Source: Crocinitomix sp. (GTDB lineage: Bacteria; Bacteroidota; Bacteroidia; Flavobacteriales_D; Crocinitomicaceae). Taken from it: 64,000 nucleotides of DNA. This document shows, in pieces, positions 26,694 to 36,577 of this stretch. The stretch is taken from contig WTCE01000070.1 of the NCBI GenBank assembly GCA_013138735.1, positions 17,147 to 81,146 of the forward strand, given 5' to 3'. Positions within the stretch are counted from its first letter, which is position 1. Each line of letters begins with the position of its first letter. The notes under the pieces are model-generated. The model did no database searches, had not been told where the DNA came from, and saw only the letters and a program-made list of their open reading frames with translations. The translations under genes were made by a program, and so were the position numbers.

Positions 26694-27638
26694 ATGAGCA
26701 ATTATTTAGGCATTGATATTGGAGGAACAAACACATGTTATGGCATTGTAAATGCCGAGGGTGAATTCCTTTATGAAAATTCCATCAAAACCGAAGAAGT
26801 TGAATCCATTGAGGATTTGGCAGAACGAATTTACGCAGACGTAAAGAAGAAAGCGGATTTTGTTGCAATTGGAATTGGTGCTCCCAGTGTAAATGAAAAA
26901 ACACAATCCATTGAGTTTGCTCCCAATCTGAATTGGGGAGACGTTGTTCCTTTGAGCGAAGTTTTCAAAGAAAAATTTGGAATGGAAGTCAATGCTGTAA
27001 ATGACGCAAACGCTGCTGCCATTGGCGAGAAATGTTACGGCGAAGCTGCTGACATGGAGAATTTCGCAGTTATTACCCTTGGAACAGGCATTGGATTAGG
27101 CATGTTTATCAATGGTGAAATTGTCATTGGTTCAAACGGTCTTGCTGGTGAATTGGGGCACACTGTTGTACGCCGAGATGGCCGCGAATGTAATTGCGGA
27201 AACTTTGGCTGTTTAGAAACATATATTGCCAAGGAAGGAATTGTACGTACAGCCAAAGAAAAATTGGAATTTAGCAGTGGTGGCTCAATGTTGAATAATA
27301 TTTCACCAAGTGACCTTTCGCCTACAGAAGTATTTAAAGCTGCTCGTAAAGAAGACCCTGTGTCTTTAGAAGTTGTTGACACCGTTACCCGTGACTTGGC
27401 TTTTGCTATTTCGAACATAATTAACATACTCGACGTAGAGTGTGTCTTTTTATCAGGCGGTATTTCTAAAAATGGTAACTTATTAAAACGTAAAACTGAA
27501 AAGCATTTAAAAATGCATGTTTTACCTAATTTAAGAGATAAGTCTTTACTCAAAATATCATCCCTCAACGATAAAAATAGCGGCATTTTGGGCGCAGTGG
27601 CATCCATCCATTCCAAAATGAGCTTAATAACCAAATAA
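26694..27638 (+). CDS. ROK family sugar kinase
   Basis: A 314-residue ROK protein without an N-terminal HTH, therefore a kinase and not a repressor. The ATP-binding DIGGTNTCYGIV is at about 7-18. The phosphate/catalytic block contains NDANAAAIGE, and the zinc motif CNCGNFGCLETY follows GHTVV. The substrate is probably mannose or glucose, giving the 6-phosphate in the cytoplasm. It starts 3 bases after the transporter stop and precedes GH92, which supports a mannokinase or glucokinase role. Confidence 0.92.
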   Translation: MSNYLGIDIGGTNTCYGIVNAEGEFLYENSIKTEEVESIEDLAERIYADVKKKADFVAIGIGAPSVNEKTQSIEFAPNLNWGDVVPLSEVFKEKFGMEVNAVNDANAAAIGEKCYGEAADMENFAVITLGTGIGLGMFINGEIVIGSNGLAGELGHTVVRRDGRECNCGNFGCLETYIAKEGIVRTAKEKLEFSSGGSMLNNISPSDLSPTEVFKAARKEDPVSLEVVDTVTRDLAFAISNIINILDVECVFLSGGISKNGNLLKRKTEKHLKMHVLPNLRDKSLLKISSLNDKNSGILGAVASIHSKMSLITK

Positions 27639-27648
27639 ACCAACCTTT

Positions 27649-30546
27649 ATGGGAAGAATTCTCGGCGTAATATTGGGAATTATTTGCACGGTTTCTTTTG
27701 CACAAGAGAAAGCCCTGCATGAATATGTTAATCCGTTTATTGGAACAGGTGGACACGGACATACGTACCCAGGCGTTTCAGCACCTTTTGGAATGATGCA
27801 ACTTTCACCCGATTCTAGATTAGATGGCTGGGATGGATGTGGCGGTTATCATTATTCAGACTCTATAATTTATGGTTTTAGTCATACACATTTGAGTGGT
27901 ACTGGCGTTTCTGACTATGGTGATTTACTAATCATGCCCTTCACAGGCGATATTTCTTGGGAAAACGGAAGTGAAGATCCGAACACTGGCTATGCGTCTT
28001 ATTTCAGTCATGCAAACGAAAAAGCAAACGCAGGTAGTTATAGTGTTTTTTTAGAAGATGATAAAATAAATGTAGAACTCACAACCTCCTTGCGTTGTGG
28101 AATGCATCAATATACTTTTCCTAAGTGGGAAACTAAAAAAGTGATAATAGATTTAGAGCATAGAGATATGCTGCTCGATTCGGACTTAATTTTATTGAAT
28201 GATTCAACTTTAATTGGCAAAAGAATTTCAAAGGCTTGGGCTACCGAACAGCATTTATATTTTACGGTTCAATTCTCTGAAGCAGCACAAAAATCAGCCT
28301 TTAGAAAAAACGAAGATGGCAAACCTTCTAAGTTAATTCTTGAATTTGGACATGTCAATCCTGTTCTAACTGTAAAAGTTGGAATTTCTGCTGTAGACAT
28401 GAACGGCGCCAAGAATAATTTAAAAACTGAGATGCCAGGTTGGGATTTGGCTACATATCGCAAAGAATGCCAAACCCTTTGGGATACTGAATTGCATAAA
28501 ATTGAGGCCCATACAAATAGTGATTTTATTAAAACGACATTTTATACTGCACTTTATCACTCCTATCTTAATCCAAATACATTTTCAGATGTTGATGGCC
28601 GTTACAGAGGAATGGATATGAAAGTGCACAAAGCAAAAGGACATACGCAATACACGGTTTTTTCGCTTTGGGACACGTTTAGAGGCACGCACCCACTTTT
28701 TACAATTACGCAGCAAGCGCGTACAAAAGACTTTATTAAAACCTTTTTGGCGCAATATAAACAAGGTGGAAAATTACCCATTTGGGAACTTTCCGGCAAT
28801 TATACGGGCTGTATGATTGGCTATCACTCCATTCCTGTTATTGTGGATGCTTATGTAAAAGGAATCCGTGATTTTGATGCCGAACTCGCTTTAAAAGCAA
28901 TGCGACATAGCGCAGAGCAGTTCCATCTTGGCTTAGAAGCCTATCGCAAACAAGGGTATATCTCATCTGAAGATGAATCAGAGTCTGTTTCAAAGACCTT
29001 AGAATATGCGTATGATGATTGGTGCATTGCTGTTTTTGCCGATTCATTAGGAAAAGATTCTGTTGCTGACTATTACTATAAAAGAGCACAGTATTATAAA
29101 AATATTTTTAATTCAGAATCACAATTCATGCAGCCGCGTTACAATGGTGGTTGGAAAACAGGATTCAAACCGGATGAAGTAACATTTGACTATACAGAAG
29201 CCAATTCATGGCAGTATTCCTTATTTGTGCCGCAAGACACAGACGGCTTAATTGAATTATTGGGCGGACGCGATAGTTTAGAATCTTGGTTGGACAGGTT
29301 GTTCACAGTATCATCTGAAACTAGTGGCAGGGATCAGGTGGACATTACGGGTTTAATTGGTCAATATGCACATGGGAATGAACCAAGTCATCACATGGCT
29401 TATTTGTATAACTTCACTAAAAACCCATGGAAAAGTCAAGAAAAAGTGGGTCAAATAATGCATTCTTTATACAGTTCAAATCCAGATGGCTTGAGTGGAA
29501 ATGAAGATTGTGGCCAAATGTCCTCATGGTACGTATTAAGCTCAATGGGCTTTTATTCTTTCGCGCCAGGATCTGATGTTTATTTAACGGGAACACCAAT
29601 GCTAGATTCGGCCGCTTTAAATTTGGAAAACGGAAACACTTTCAAGATGAAGCGGATCAATTTTATTGCGGGTAATGTATACGTGAAAGCAATTTTCTTA
29701 AACGGTAAAAAATTGGATCGTAATTTTATTCACCATCATGAAATTATGCAAGGCGGCGAAATCATCTTTGAAATGGGCAGTAAACCGGGTGAATTCAATG
29801 GCCAATATCCAAGCTCAAAAATTGATAAATCACCACTACTCGCTTCACCTGTATTTGTGGATGCGATTCCTTCCTTTGAAAAAAAGACGCGGATTAAAGT
29901 TGCAAGTAATACTGCAAAACCTGTCGTAATCAGATATACAACTGATGGAAGCAAGCCAACAGTAAAATCTAAATTGTATAAAAAGCCAATCAAACTTAAA
30001 AAATCTACTGTAGTAAATATCCGTTCTTTTGCAGACGGGCAAAGCAGCTTCCCAGTTTCCGCTGATTTTAAAAAGATAAATACCAACTGGAACATTCAAT
30101 TAGAATCTACATACGCCAATCAATACTCGGCGGGAGGTGATCGTGCATTGATTGACCAACTTTATGGCGGAAATGATTTTAGAACAGGCGCATGGCAAGG
30201 CTATTTTGATACAGATTTGGTTGTGACCCTAGATTTTAAAAAGAAGCAAAAAATCAATCGAATTGATATGCGTTTTATGCAAGACATTCGATCTTGGGTT
30301 TGGTTTCCTTCAGAAGTTACTTTTATGATTTCAGATGACGGTGAGAATTGGTATGCCATTCATACCGCAAAAAACGAAACGCCAATTGATCAATATGGCG
30401 CAATCGTTCAAAAATTCGGCTTTGAAAAAGCCATTAGTACCCAATATTTAAAAGTCACTGCTAAGAACAGAGGCATTTGCCCTGATTGGCATTTAGGCGC
30501 CGGAAATCCTACTTGGATTTTCGCGGATGAGATTATTATTGAGTAG
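27649..30546 (+). CDS. GH92 family alpha-mannosidase with CHB-like and F5/8-like C-terminus
   Basis: A 965-residue secreted exo-mannosidase. The signal peptide ends near SFAQ. The N-terminal block VNPFIGTGGHGHTYPG and GGYHYSD begin the GH92 N-domain. The catalytic (alpha/alpha)6 domain has GNEPSHH near 576-582 and GNEDCGQMS near 617-626, which carry the acid and base carboxylates. After the catalytic part comes a chitobiase C-type unit (IRYTTDGSKP, about 760) and a discoidin-like domain to the end. It removes mannose from N-glycans or mannans outside the cytoplasm and feeds the upstream transporter and kinase. Confidence 0.94.
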   Translation: MGRILGVILGIICTVSFAQEKALHEYVNPFIGTGGHGHTYPGVSAPFGMMQLSPDSRLDGWDGCGGYHYSDSIIYGFSHTHLSGTGVSDYGDLLIMPFTGDISWENGSEDPNTGYASYFSHANEKANAGSYSVFLEDDKINVELTTSLRCGMHQYTFPKWETKKVIIDLEHRDMLLDSDLILLNDSTLIGKRISKAWATEQHLYFTVQFSEAAQKSAFRKNEDGKPSKLILEFGHVNPVLTVKVGISAVDMNGAKNNLKTEMPGWDLATYRKECQTLWDTELHKIEAHTNSDFIKTTFYTALYHSYLNPNTFSDVDGRYRGMDMKVHKAKGHTQYTVFSLWDTFRGTHPLFTITQQARTKDFIKTFLAQYKQGGKLPIWELSGNYTGCMIGYHSIPVIVDAYVKGIRDFDAELALKAMRHSAEQFHLGLEAYRKQGYISSEDESESVSKTLEYAYDDWCIAVFADSLGKDSVADYYYKRAQYYKNIFNSESQFMQPRYNGGWKTGFKPDEVTFDYTEANSWQYSLFVPQDTDGLIELLGGRDSLESWLDRLFTVSSETSGRDQVDITGLIGQYAHGNEPSHHMAYLYNFTKNPWKSQEKVGQIMHSLYSSNPDGLSGNEDCGQMSSWYVLSSMGFYSFAPGSDVYLTGTPMLDSAALNLENGNTFKMKRINFIAGNVYVKAIFLNGKKLDRNFIHHHEIMQGGEIIFEMGSKPGEFNGQYPSSKIDKSPLLASPVFVDAIPSFEKKTRIKVASNTAKPVVIRYTTDGSKPTVKSKLYKKPIKLKKSTVVNIRSFADGQSSFPVSADFKKINTNWNIQLESTYANQYSAGGDRALIDQLYGGNDFRTGAWQGYFDTDLVVTLDFKKKQKINRIDMRFMQDIRSWVWFPSEVTFMISDDGENWYAIHTAKNETPIDQYGAIVQKFGFEKAISTQYLKVTAKNRGICPDWHLGAGNPTWIFADEIIIE

Positions 30547-30568
30547 GGTTTTGGGCTGGGAAATTAGC

Positions 30569-32800
30569 CTAATACTCATTTTCAAGTATATCGATTACTT
30601 CATCTAGAATTTCTTGGGCAGGCTTACTTATTTCTACGGCAACTGTTTTTAAATAGCTTTCGTGATGTTTGGGATCTAAGGTCAAGGCTTTTATGGCTGA
30701 ATAATAGGGCGCCATTATCTTATCATTTCCTGTTGATTCTAAAACACTTGTCAACCAATCTAATTGATTAGCATTTTTTAGTTCCGCGGTGAAACGATTC
30801 CAAGCTTTTCCCTTTGCGTACCCAATTTGACCTTTGACTAACTTAAGTAACCATTTCATTTGTGCATTTGCTTTTCCAAAATTGAGATCTTTTAAATCAC
30901 AAAGCACTAACTGTAATCCTTGTAAAGTTTTAAAACTTGTTCCATCTTCTTCACAATTCAATATTTCACGCGCTCTTTTAGAGTCATTTAGCTTTTCACG
31001 AAGTAATTGTGCCTGTTCAAATCTATATTTTGAAACTAAAATATCATTTCCCATTTTTTCATACCAAGTAATAGCTTTATCATAATTTTTAAGATGATAA
31101 TGGTATATATTAGCCAATCGTGCCCCGTTAATACCTTCAACTTCAGTACCTATACAGCTTAGATACCATTCTTCTGCTGATTTATAATCCTTTAGTCCTT
31201 CTTCATAATAATAAGCCATGGCCGTAGAAGCAAATTCCTTAACCATAGTTTTATCAGACTTTAGCGATTCATCAATGAATTTCTTCGCTTTTTTTAATCT
31301 ACCCGCACGAATGTCTTCAAAGGCTGAATCAAAATTCATTAAAAAACTGAAAAAATCAACAACTATTTGGCCTAAAGATGATTCTTCTTCCAAATTAGTA
31401 ATCAGAGCTAGGAGCTCCTCCTTTTGTAATGGATCTTCAAGGTTCTCGATTTCCAGTTTACATTTATTAATCAATTCATCCTTTAAATCGACATCATTTA
31501 TTGAATGACAGATCGCTAGTGCATAATAAAAATGATCTACACTACTCAACTTCTGCCCTAGCAACAACTCAGCCTGAATGGAAATTTGATCCCCAAACAA
31601 CCCTTCAAGGAATCGTGCTAAATGCGTAATTTGCTTTTTATCTCTGCGACTACTTTGGCGCATCAGATACCAAATATTAAAAAAGCGTTCATTCACAGAA
31701 TAGATATGGCCTTTTGTTTCATACCCTTTCTCCTTTATAATCCAACCAGAATCTATCAAGCGTTTTAATTGTGGCGATAACTTAGCATTGCTAAGTCCTG
31801 TCTGTTCTCGCAATTGCTCAATAGCAATAGGATGCCAATTCAAAGCAATAGCGTTCATTATTATTTGCAACTGAGGCGATAACTCTTCTTCAAAGCGCGC
31901 TTTATATAAGGGCGTTATATCATCTAATAATGCATCCAAATCTTGCACCAATGATTCAGAAAAACCATTAGAAATTAACTTGAACAACATGACAGCCGTA
32001 CGTGGATTGCCACCCGTTAATTGATTAATAACCTTAAGTCGGGCAGAATTCTCTTTTAATTCTTTTTGGATAAACTCACTAGATGTAATTTTTGCCAAAT
32101 TATTAAGAACCAAGAATAAATCATCATTTGTGATTTTTTCTAAATACTGAATTTCAAACGCATCATAAAATGGAGCTCCGTAATTCAATAAGGCATCAAT
32201 TTTCACAGGGCTTCCACCTATAATAATTGGCACCCCATTTTTACTCAGTACGTTTCTTAATTTATGTTGCTCATTCAATTCAAGTCGATCAAACAAAATA
32301 TTAATATTGTCGATCAATAAAACGGGTCGTTTTTTTAGCTTTTTGACAATTTTTTGAATAAAAACAAATATGGCATCATCTAAACCTTCTCTGTCTTCGG
32401 TTTTTTGAAATTTTGATACTTCTTCATCAATCCTTTCTGTTAGTTCATCATTACCTAATTCATCCAAATAATCTGCTAATCGATCAAGCGTATTCAACCA
32501 AAAATCGGACAAAGTGGTAATATTATATTGCTCCTCTGGATACAAAATTGGTACAAACTGTTTGTATTCTTTTGTTTTCAACTCAATCTCAATGCGCTTT
32601 AACAAAGTCGATTTACCCATCCCCCTTGCACCAATCACAATATGATGCTGCGGAATACTGCTATTGCGTTCATCTTTCAGCTCTTCCATTAAATATTCGA
32701 ACTGCTTTTGCCTAATAACAAAGAAATCCTTGAATACGTCATCATCCAATCGTTGTGGATTGTAAACTGCAAGCTGCGTTAATTGATATCCTGATTTCAT
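30569..32800 (-). CDS. ORC/STAND-type ATPase with winged helix and TPR-like C-terminus
   Basis: The 743-residue protein has a Walker A motif GARGMGKST (about residues 57-65) and a Walker B LLIDNIN near 165. A sensor region GGSPVKID is followed by GGNPRTAVML. A winged helix follows at about 310-380 (IEQLREQTGLSNAKLSPQLKRL, ending in FFNIWYLMR). The last 300 residues are helical TPR-like repeats. The architecture is that of archaeal-type/STAND ATPases used as signalling or defence switches. It starts two bases after the stop of a second ATPase gene. Function is not established; the partnership suggests a joint complex. Confidence 0.8.
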   Translation of the reverse strand: MKSGYQLTQLAVYNPQRLDDDVFKDFFVIRQKQFEYLMEELKDERNSSIPQHHIVIGARGMGKSTLLKRIEIELKTKEYKQFVPILYPEEQYNITTLSDFWLNTLDRLADYLDELGNDELTERIDEEVSKFQKTEDREGLDDAIFVFIQKIVKKLKKRPVLLIDNINILFDRLELNEQHKLRNVLSKNGVPIIIGGSPVKIDALLNYGAPFYDAFEIQYLEKITNDDLFLVLNNLAKITSSEFIQKELKENSARLKVINQLTGGNPRTAVMLFKLISNGFSESLVQDLDALLDDITPLYKARFEEELSPQLQIIMNAIALNWHPIAIEQLREQTGLSNAKLSPQLKRLIDSGWIIKEKGYETKGHIYSVNERFFNIWYLMRQSSRRDKKQITHLARFLEGLFGDQISIQAELLLGQKLSSVDHFYYALAICHSINDVDLKDELINKCKLEIENLEDPLQKEELLALITNLEEESSLGQIVVDFFSFLMNFDSAFEDIRAGRLKKAKKFIDESLKSDKTMVKEFASTAMAYYYEEGLKDYKSAEEWYLSCIGTEVEGINGARLANIYHYHLKNYDKAITWYEKMGNDILVSKYRFEQAQLLREKLNDSKRAREILNCEEDGTSFKTLQGLQLVLCDLKDLNFGKANAQMKWLLKLVKGQIGYAKGKAWNRFTAELKNANQLDWLTSVLESTGNDKIMAPYYSAIKALTLDPKHHESYLKTVAVEISKPAQEILDEVIDILENEY

Positions 32801-32802
32801 AA

Positions 32803-33972
32803 TTATTTAATAAATTTTATATTCCAATAATCTCTTAAAAAGGGTGATCTAAATGCGTATTTACTGGATTCATTTCGGAATAAATACCCGTCATTCGTTA
32901 ACATTCTAATAATTTGGGCTAAATCTCGATTGGCCTTCTCTTCATCCGCATCTAATTGGAAAATAAGGTCAAATAAACGTTTTCTCTTTAGTCCTTTTTT
33001 ATTTTGGCATAGGTGACATAAGATTATTCTTGCCGACTTTTCATATTCGCCATAATGCACTAAACGTTCATCCCAAGTATCTAATGATTGCCCTTCAATC
33101 AATTTTACATAAGCAATTTCAATAATTTCTTTGTTGATCGGCATTCCTTCTATTTTATTCAAGCGATTTATTTGACTGAAAAAAAGTTGCACAAAATAGG
33201 GCAAATACCAACCTAACTTATCCAACATATGGTCAATAATACCTTCTCCAATTTCGATTTTTTTCGTTTTTGTCAGCATAAGAATTATTTCCTTCGCTTC
33301 CTTCCTTTCAAAAATCTTTAGTTCATATTGTGTTAAATCATTAACCGTATGCGATATATTATATTTATTCGTGAAATTTTTAATTCCCACAGAACTGCAA
33401 AAAATCCACCGAATTTTAGTGTTCGAAACCTGCCTTAAACTTCGAAACCAGTTTAGCAAATATTCAGCATCCGCAATATCACCCTCACTTTGAATAGTGT
33501 AGTTATTCAATAATACACCTAATTCATCAACCATTATTAGCGTATCCTCACTATGGTCGAGTAATACTTTTAGTTCATCAAAAATAAGTTCACGTTCTCC
33601 TAGCCAATTTATTTCAACCTTTACGCCAGATAATTCTGCTGTAGAACTTAAATTAGGAATTAACTTTCGTAATGTTTTACCCACAGAACTTTTCATCTTT
33701 GTCCAAATCGACAATTTTTGTATTTCACCAAGAAAAGACTTAACAAATTGCTTTTCAGAGCTTATTCCTTCAAGGTTAATTTCTAAAGTATCCCATTCGT
33801 TGCTTTTGGCCTTTTCTAAGAGTTTTTTAGCAAATGAAGTTTTTCCAACTCGACGTGGAGCTGGAAACAATAAATTATTCCCCTCTAGTATCTGTTGCCA
33901 AACAAATTCTATTTCGTCTCGTCTTCCGTAAAAATCATCTCCTTCTACCGGTGGACCTATTTTGTTCTTCAT
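32803..33972 (-). CDS. Archaeal-type AAA ATPase, first gene of a two-ATPase operon
   Basis: This 389-residue protein starts at ATG 33972. FYGRRDEIEFVWQQI precedes the Walker A APRRVGKTS (about residues 38-46), and Walker B is TLIMVDELGVLL near 140. The C-terminal winged-helix region ends in FRSPFLRDYWNIKF, the ending typical of the archaeal ATPase/DUF234 group. It has no signal or membrane segment. The tight linkage with the 743-residue ATPase and the twin palindromes upstream suggest an autoregulated two-component system of unknown output. Confidence 0.8.
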   Translation of the reverse strand: MKNKIGPPVEGDDFYGRRDEIEFVWQQILEGNNLLFPAPRRVGKTSFAKKLLEKAKSNEWDTLEINLEGISSEKQFVKSFLGEIQKLSIWTKMKSSVGKTLRKLIPNLSSTAELSGVKVEINWLGERELIFDELKVLLDHSEDTLIMVDELGVLLNNYTIQSEGDIADAEYLLNWFRSLRQVSNTKIRWIFCSSVGIKNFTNKYNISHTVNDLTQYELKIFERKEAKEIILMLTKTKKIEIGEGIIDHMLDKLGWYLPYFVQLFFSQINRLNKIEGMPINKEIIEIAYVKLIEGQSLDTWDERLVHYGEYEKSARIILCHLCQNKKGLKRKRLFDLIFQLDADEEKANRDLAQIIRMLTNDGYLFRNESSKYAFRSPFLRDYWNIKFIK

Positions 33973-34032
33973 TCTATGTTGTTTTGGGTATTAACTCTAC
34001 TATTATGGTGTAAATATAAGAAAATAAAAATA

Positions 34033-34064
34033 TATACAAAATTGTATATATACAAAACTGTATA
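34033..34064 (-). promoter_or_regulatory. Twin palindromic operator upstream of the ATPase pair
   Basis: Two abutting palindromes, TATACAA-AA-TTGTATA (34033-34048) and TATACA-AAAC-TGTATA (34049-34064), lie about 60-90 bases before the first ATPase start. Their identical half-sites indicate a dimeric regulator binding twice. Confidence 0.65.
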
Positions 34065-34218
34065 TAAAACTGCGTGTATCCTCAGTTGACAAATGCTTAA
34101 TTAGTATCTAACTTTGAAGCACTATAAGCTGACAAACAAAACCAAGTCACAGCCCTCATCCTTCAGCCGACGGACAATCTAAATTCATCTGCCGTCCCTC
34201 TTTTACGGTATAATTTAA

Positions 34219-34240
34219 CAATACCTTTTTTTAGGTATTG
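34219..34240 (+). other. Inverted repeat in the 337-base gap before the iron operon
   Basis: Eight-base arms CAATACCT and AGGTATTG flank six T residues, about 70 bases before the DUF4856 gene. It could be a hairpin in the leader or an operator. Apart from this, the twin palindromes and a weaker GACGG/CCGTC pair near 34170-34195, I see nothing further in the 33973-34309 gap. Confidence 0.4.
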
Positions 34241-34309
34241 CATTCCCCTTTCCTACCTATTACATTTGCCGAAAGAAATTATTTATAATTAATCTAAATA
34301 AGAATAAGA

Positions 34310-35461
34310 ATGAAAAATGTAAGTTTCCTACTGATTTTGATCGCTACAGCTGCAATCGTATCGTGTAAGAAGAAAGGCTGCACAGATGAAACAGCAAGTA
34401 ATTATAGCGAAGAAGCGAAAAAAGATGATGGCTCTTGTACCTACCCTGAACTTGCAATTCCTTCGACTTACAATTTTACAGATGACGCTGGAAACAATAC
34501 TGTTTCTTATGGTGGACAAGAAGAACGTTTGAATCAACTCGAAGAGATGACCACTTATATGAAAAGTGGAACTGCCGCCACATTGAATGCTGCTATTTTA
34601 ACCGCAATGTTTGAAAACACAGATGACAATGCTAGTGGAAACTTCACCTTTGCATCTACGAAACAACTCAAAAACAAATGTTTCGCGTCAGACGTAACGC
34701 GATTCGAAGGTTATTTAACAGCTTTGGCTCTTGCATCTGAAGACCATTCAGAAATAGCATCAAGTGGACAGGCTGGTGTCTTATCATCTGGTACAAGCAC
34801 TTATTTATTCGCAGCAAATGGTATTGAGTATGCGCAATTAATTGAAAAAGGATTAATGGGCGCCGTGTTTTTAAACCAAGCATTGAACGTTTATTTTGGA
34901 GCAGATAAAATGAACGTTGACAATAGCACGGCTGTGAATACTGGAGAAGGGAAGTTTTATACAGAAATGGAGCATCATTGGGATGAAGCATTTGGGTATT
35001 TTGGAGCGCCTATCGATTTTCCAACAAATACAGATAATTTAAGATTTTGGGCCAAATATTACGATATTCAATCAGCAGAACTTAATCCTTCGCTGGTTAT
35101 AACGAATGCCTTCTTAAAAGGCAGAGCTGCAATTTCGCAGGGGTTTGAACTTTCAATACGTGATGAACAAATTAAAAACATTCGCGAAGAATGGGAAAGA
35201 CTTTCTGCTGCACAAGCCGTGAATTATCTCGAAAAAGCAAAAGAAAACTTTGGTTCTGATAACGCCAAATTCTTGCATGAATTATCAGAAGCTTATGCCT
35301 TTATTTTATGCTTAAAATATGTCCCGCTTGAAACGCGGACAATTGACTATGCAGATATCGAAACCATTCTAGATGACATTATTACTACAGATTTTTGGAC
35401 GGTGACAATAAGCGATCTTAATGTTTCCATTACTTTATTGAACGATACTTACGGATTTTAA
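34310..35461 (+). CDS. DUF4856 domain lipoprotein of an imelysin/TonB iron locus
   Basis: The protein has 383 residues with lipobox MKNVSFLLILIATAAIVSC. A short acidic stretch (CTDETASNYSEEAKKDDGSC) is a small cysteine-bracketed motif common at the surface end of such lipoproteins. It is followed by YNFTDDAGNNTVSYGGQ, the DUF4856 opening. The body is helical with a EGKFYTEMEHHWDEAFGYFG block. DUF4856 proteins occur next to imelysin and TonB receptors in Bacteroidota, consistent with the gene order here. A direct role in iron handling is inferred from context. Confidence 0.82.
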   Translation: MKNVSFLLILIATAAIVSCKKKGCTDETASNYSEEAKKDDGSCTYPELAIPSTYNFTDDAGNNTVSYGGQEERLNQLEEMTTYMKSGTAATLNAAILTAMFENTDDNASGNFTFASTKQLKNKCFASDVTRFEGYLTALALASEDHSEIASSGQAGVLSSGTSTYLFAANGIEYAQLIEKGLMGAVFLNQALNVYFGADKMNVDNSTAVNTGEGKFYTEMEHHWDEAFGYFGAPIDFPTNTDNLRFWAKYYDIQSAELNPSLVITNAFLKGRAAISQGFELSIRDEQIKNIREEWERLSAAQAVNYLEKAKENFGSDNAKFLHELSEAYAFILCLKYVPLETRTIDYADIETILDDIITTDFWTVTISDLNVSITLLNDTYGF

Positions 35462-35470
35462 AAGAAAAAT

Positions 35471-36538
35471 ATGCGCGTTTTAAGTCTTATTATAATCAGT
35501 CTTTTCATAATCACAGCTTGTAAAAAGCCTGAGGCACCCGAATTCGATCGTTCGGCACTCTTAACGCATATGGCTAATGTTGAAATTAAGCCAGCTTTGA
35601 TTGAATTTACCGAAGACCTTGTGCAACTGTCAGACGCCGTAACTGTTTTTGAATCTGCCACAAGCTTTGATAACCTTACAGCTTTAAGAACGGCTTTTAA
35701 TAATGCTTACCTCCAGTTTGAAGCAATTAAAATGTATGATTTTGGTCCAGCAGCAAACAATGGAATTAAAACAAGCATGAATACCTACCCTACTGATCCT
35801 ACCAAAATCAATGCAAATATTACGAGTGGATCATATAGCTTATCAGCCGTTTCAAATGTGGATGCAATTGGTTTCCCTGCCCTTGATTATTTATTGTTTG
35901 ATGGTGATGACATAGATGTCCTCAATCGTTTTGCCGTTGATCCAGATGCTGAAAATGCAATGACCTATTTAGCCGCCTTAATTGCTAAAATGAATTTAGA
36001 TTTTGCGCCAGTATCATCTGAGTGGAATACAGGTTATACCGAAACCTTTATTGCTGCAAACGGAACGGATATTGGATCTTCAGTTAGTTTGCTTTACAAT
36101 GAATTGGTGAAAGATCTAGAATTACTCAAAAACGCCAAAATTGGAATACCAGCTGGTTTCTTTAGTGGTGGAGAAACATTTGTAACCTATGTTGAAGGCT
36201 ATTACTCTGCCGAATCGAAGGCTTTAGCTTTAGCCAACATAACGGCACTCAAGACTGTGTTCACAGGTGGAGACGGAATTGGCTTTGATGATTATATGAA
36301 CTTCGTGGACGAAACAGAAGACTTGCCTTTAGCTGCTTCTGAAATTACAGCTCAATTTGATATCTGTTATACTAAAATAGCTGCACTTGGTAATCCTTTG
36401 AGTACAGATATCCCTTTGAATTCGGATGGTTTTAATGACGCTTTTCAAGAAATTAAAAAACTAGTGGCTTATGCCAAAACAGACATTCCAACTGCACTCG
36501 GTGTTTTAATCACATTTTCAGATACAGACGGAGATTAA
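35471..36538 (+). CDS. Imelysin family (insulin-cleaving peptidase-like) lipoprotein
   Basis: This 355-residue protein starts at ATG 35471, with lipobox cysteine in LFIITAC. The helical body contains QFEAIKMYDFGPA and the family motif region VDAIGFPALDYLLFD, equivalent to the GxHxxE site of imelysins but with proline and aspartate in place of histidine and glutamate. Imelysins (IrpA, ICMP, EfeO relatives) bind iron in the periplasm or at the cell surface. It lies 9 bases after the DUF4856 gene and 40 before a TonB receptor. Confidence 0.85.
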   Translation: MRVLSLIIISLFIITACKKPEAPEFDRSALLTHMANVEIKPALIEFTEDLVQLSDAVTVFESATSFDNLTALRTAFNNAYLQFEAIKMYDFGPAANNGIKTSMNTYPTDPTKINANITSGSYSLSAVSNVDAIGFPALDYLLFDGDDIDVLNRFAVDPDAENAMTYLAALIAKMNLDFAPVSSEWNTGYTETFIAANGTDIGSSVSLLYNELVKDLELLKNAKIGIPAGFFSGGETFVTYVEGYYSAESKALALANITALKTVFTGGDGIGFDDYMNFVDETEDLPLAASEITAQFDICYTKIAALGNPLSTDIPLNSDGFNDAFQEIKKLVAYAKTDIPTALGVLITFSDTDGD

Positions 36539-36577
36539 ATGGCTGTTTTTGCCGCAAATTTAGTTCAACGATAAGCA

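Noticed and set aside
26174..27643. Antisense frames within the MFS and ROK genes (up to 202 codons)
   Set aside because: They mirror strong, motif-containing genes on the plus strand and contain no recognisable domain.
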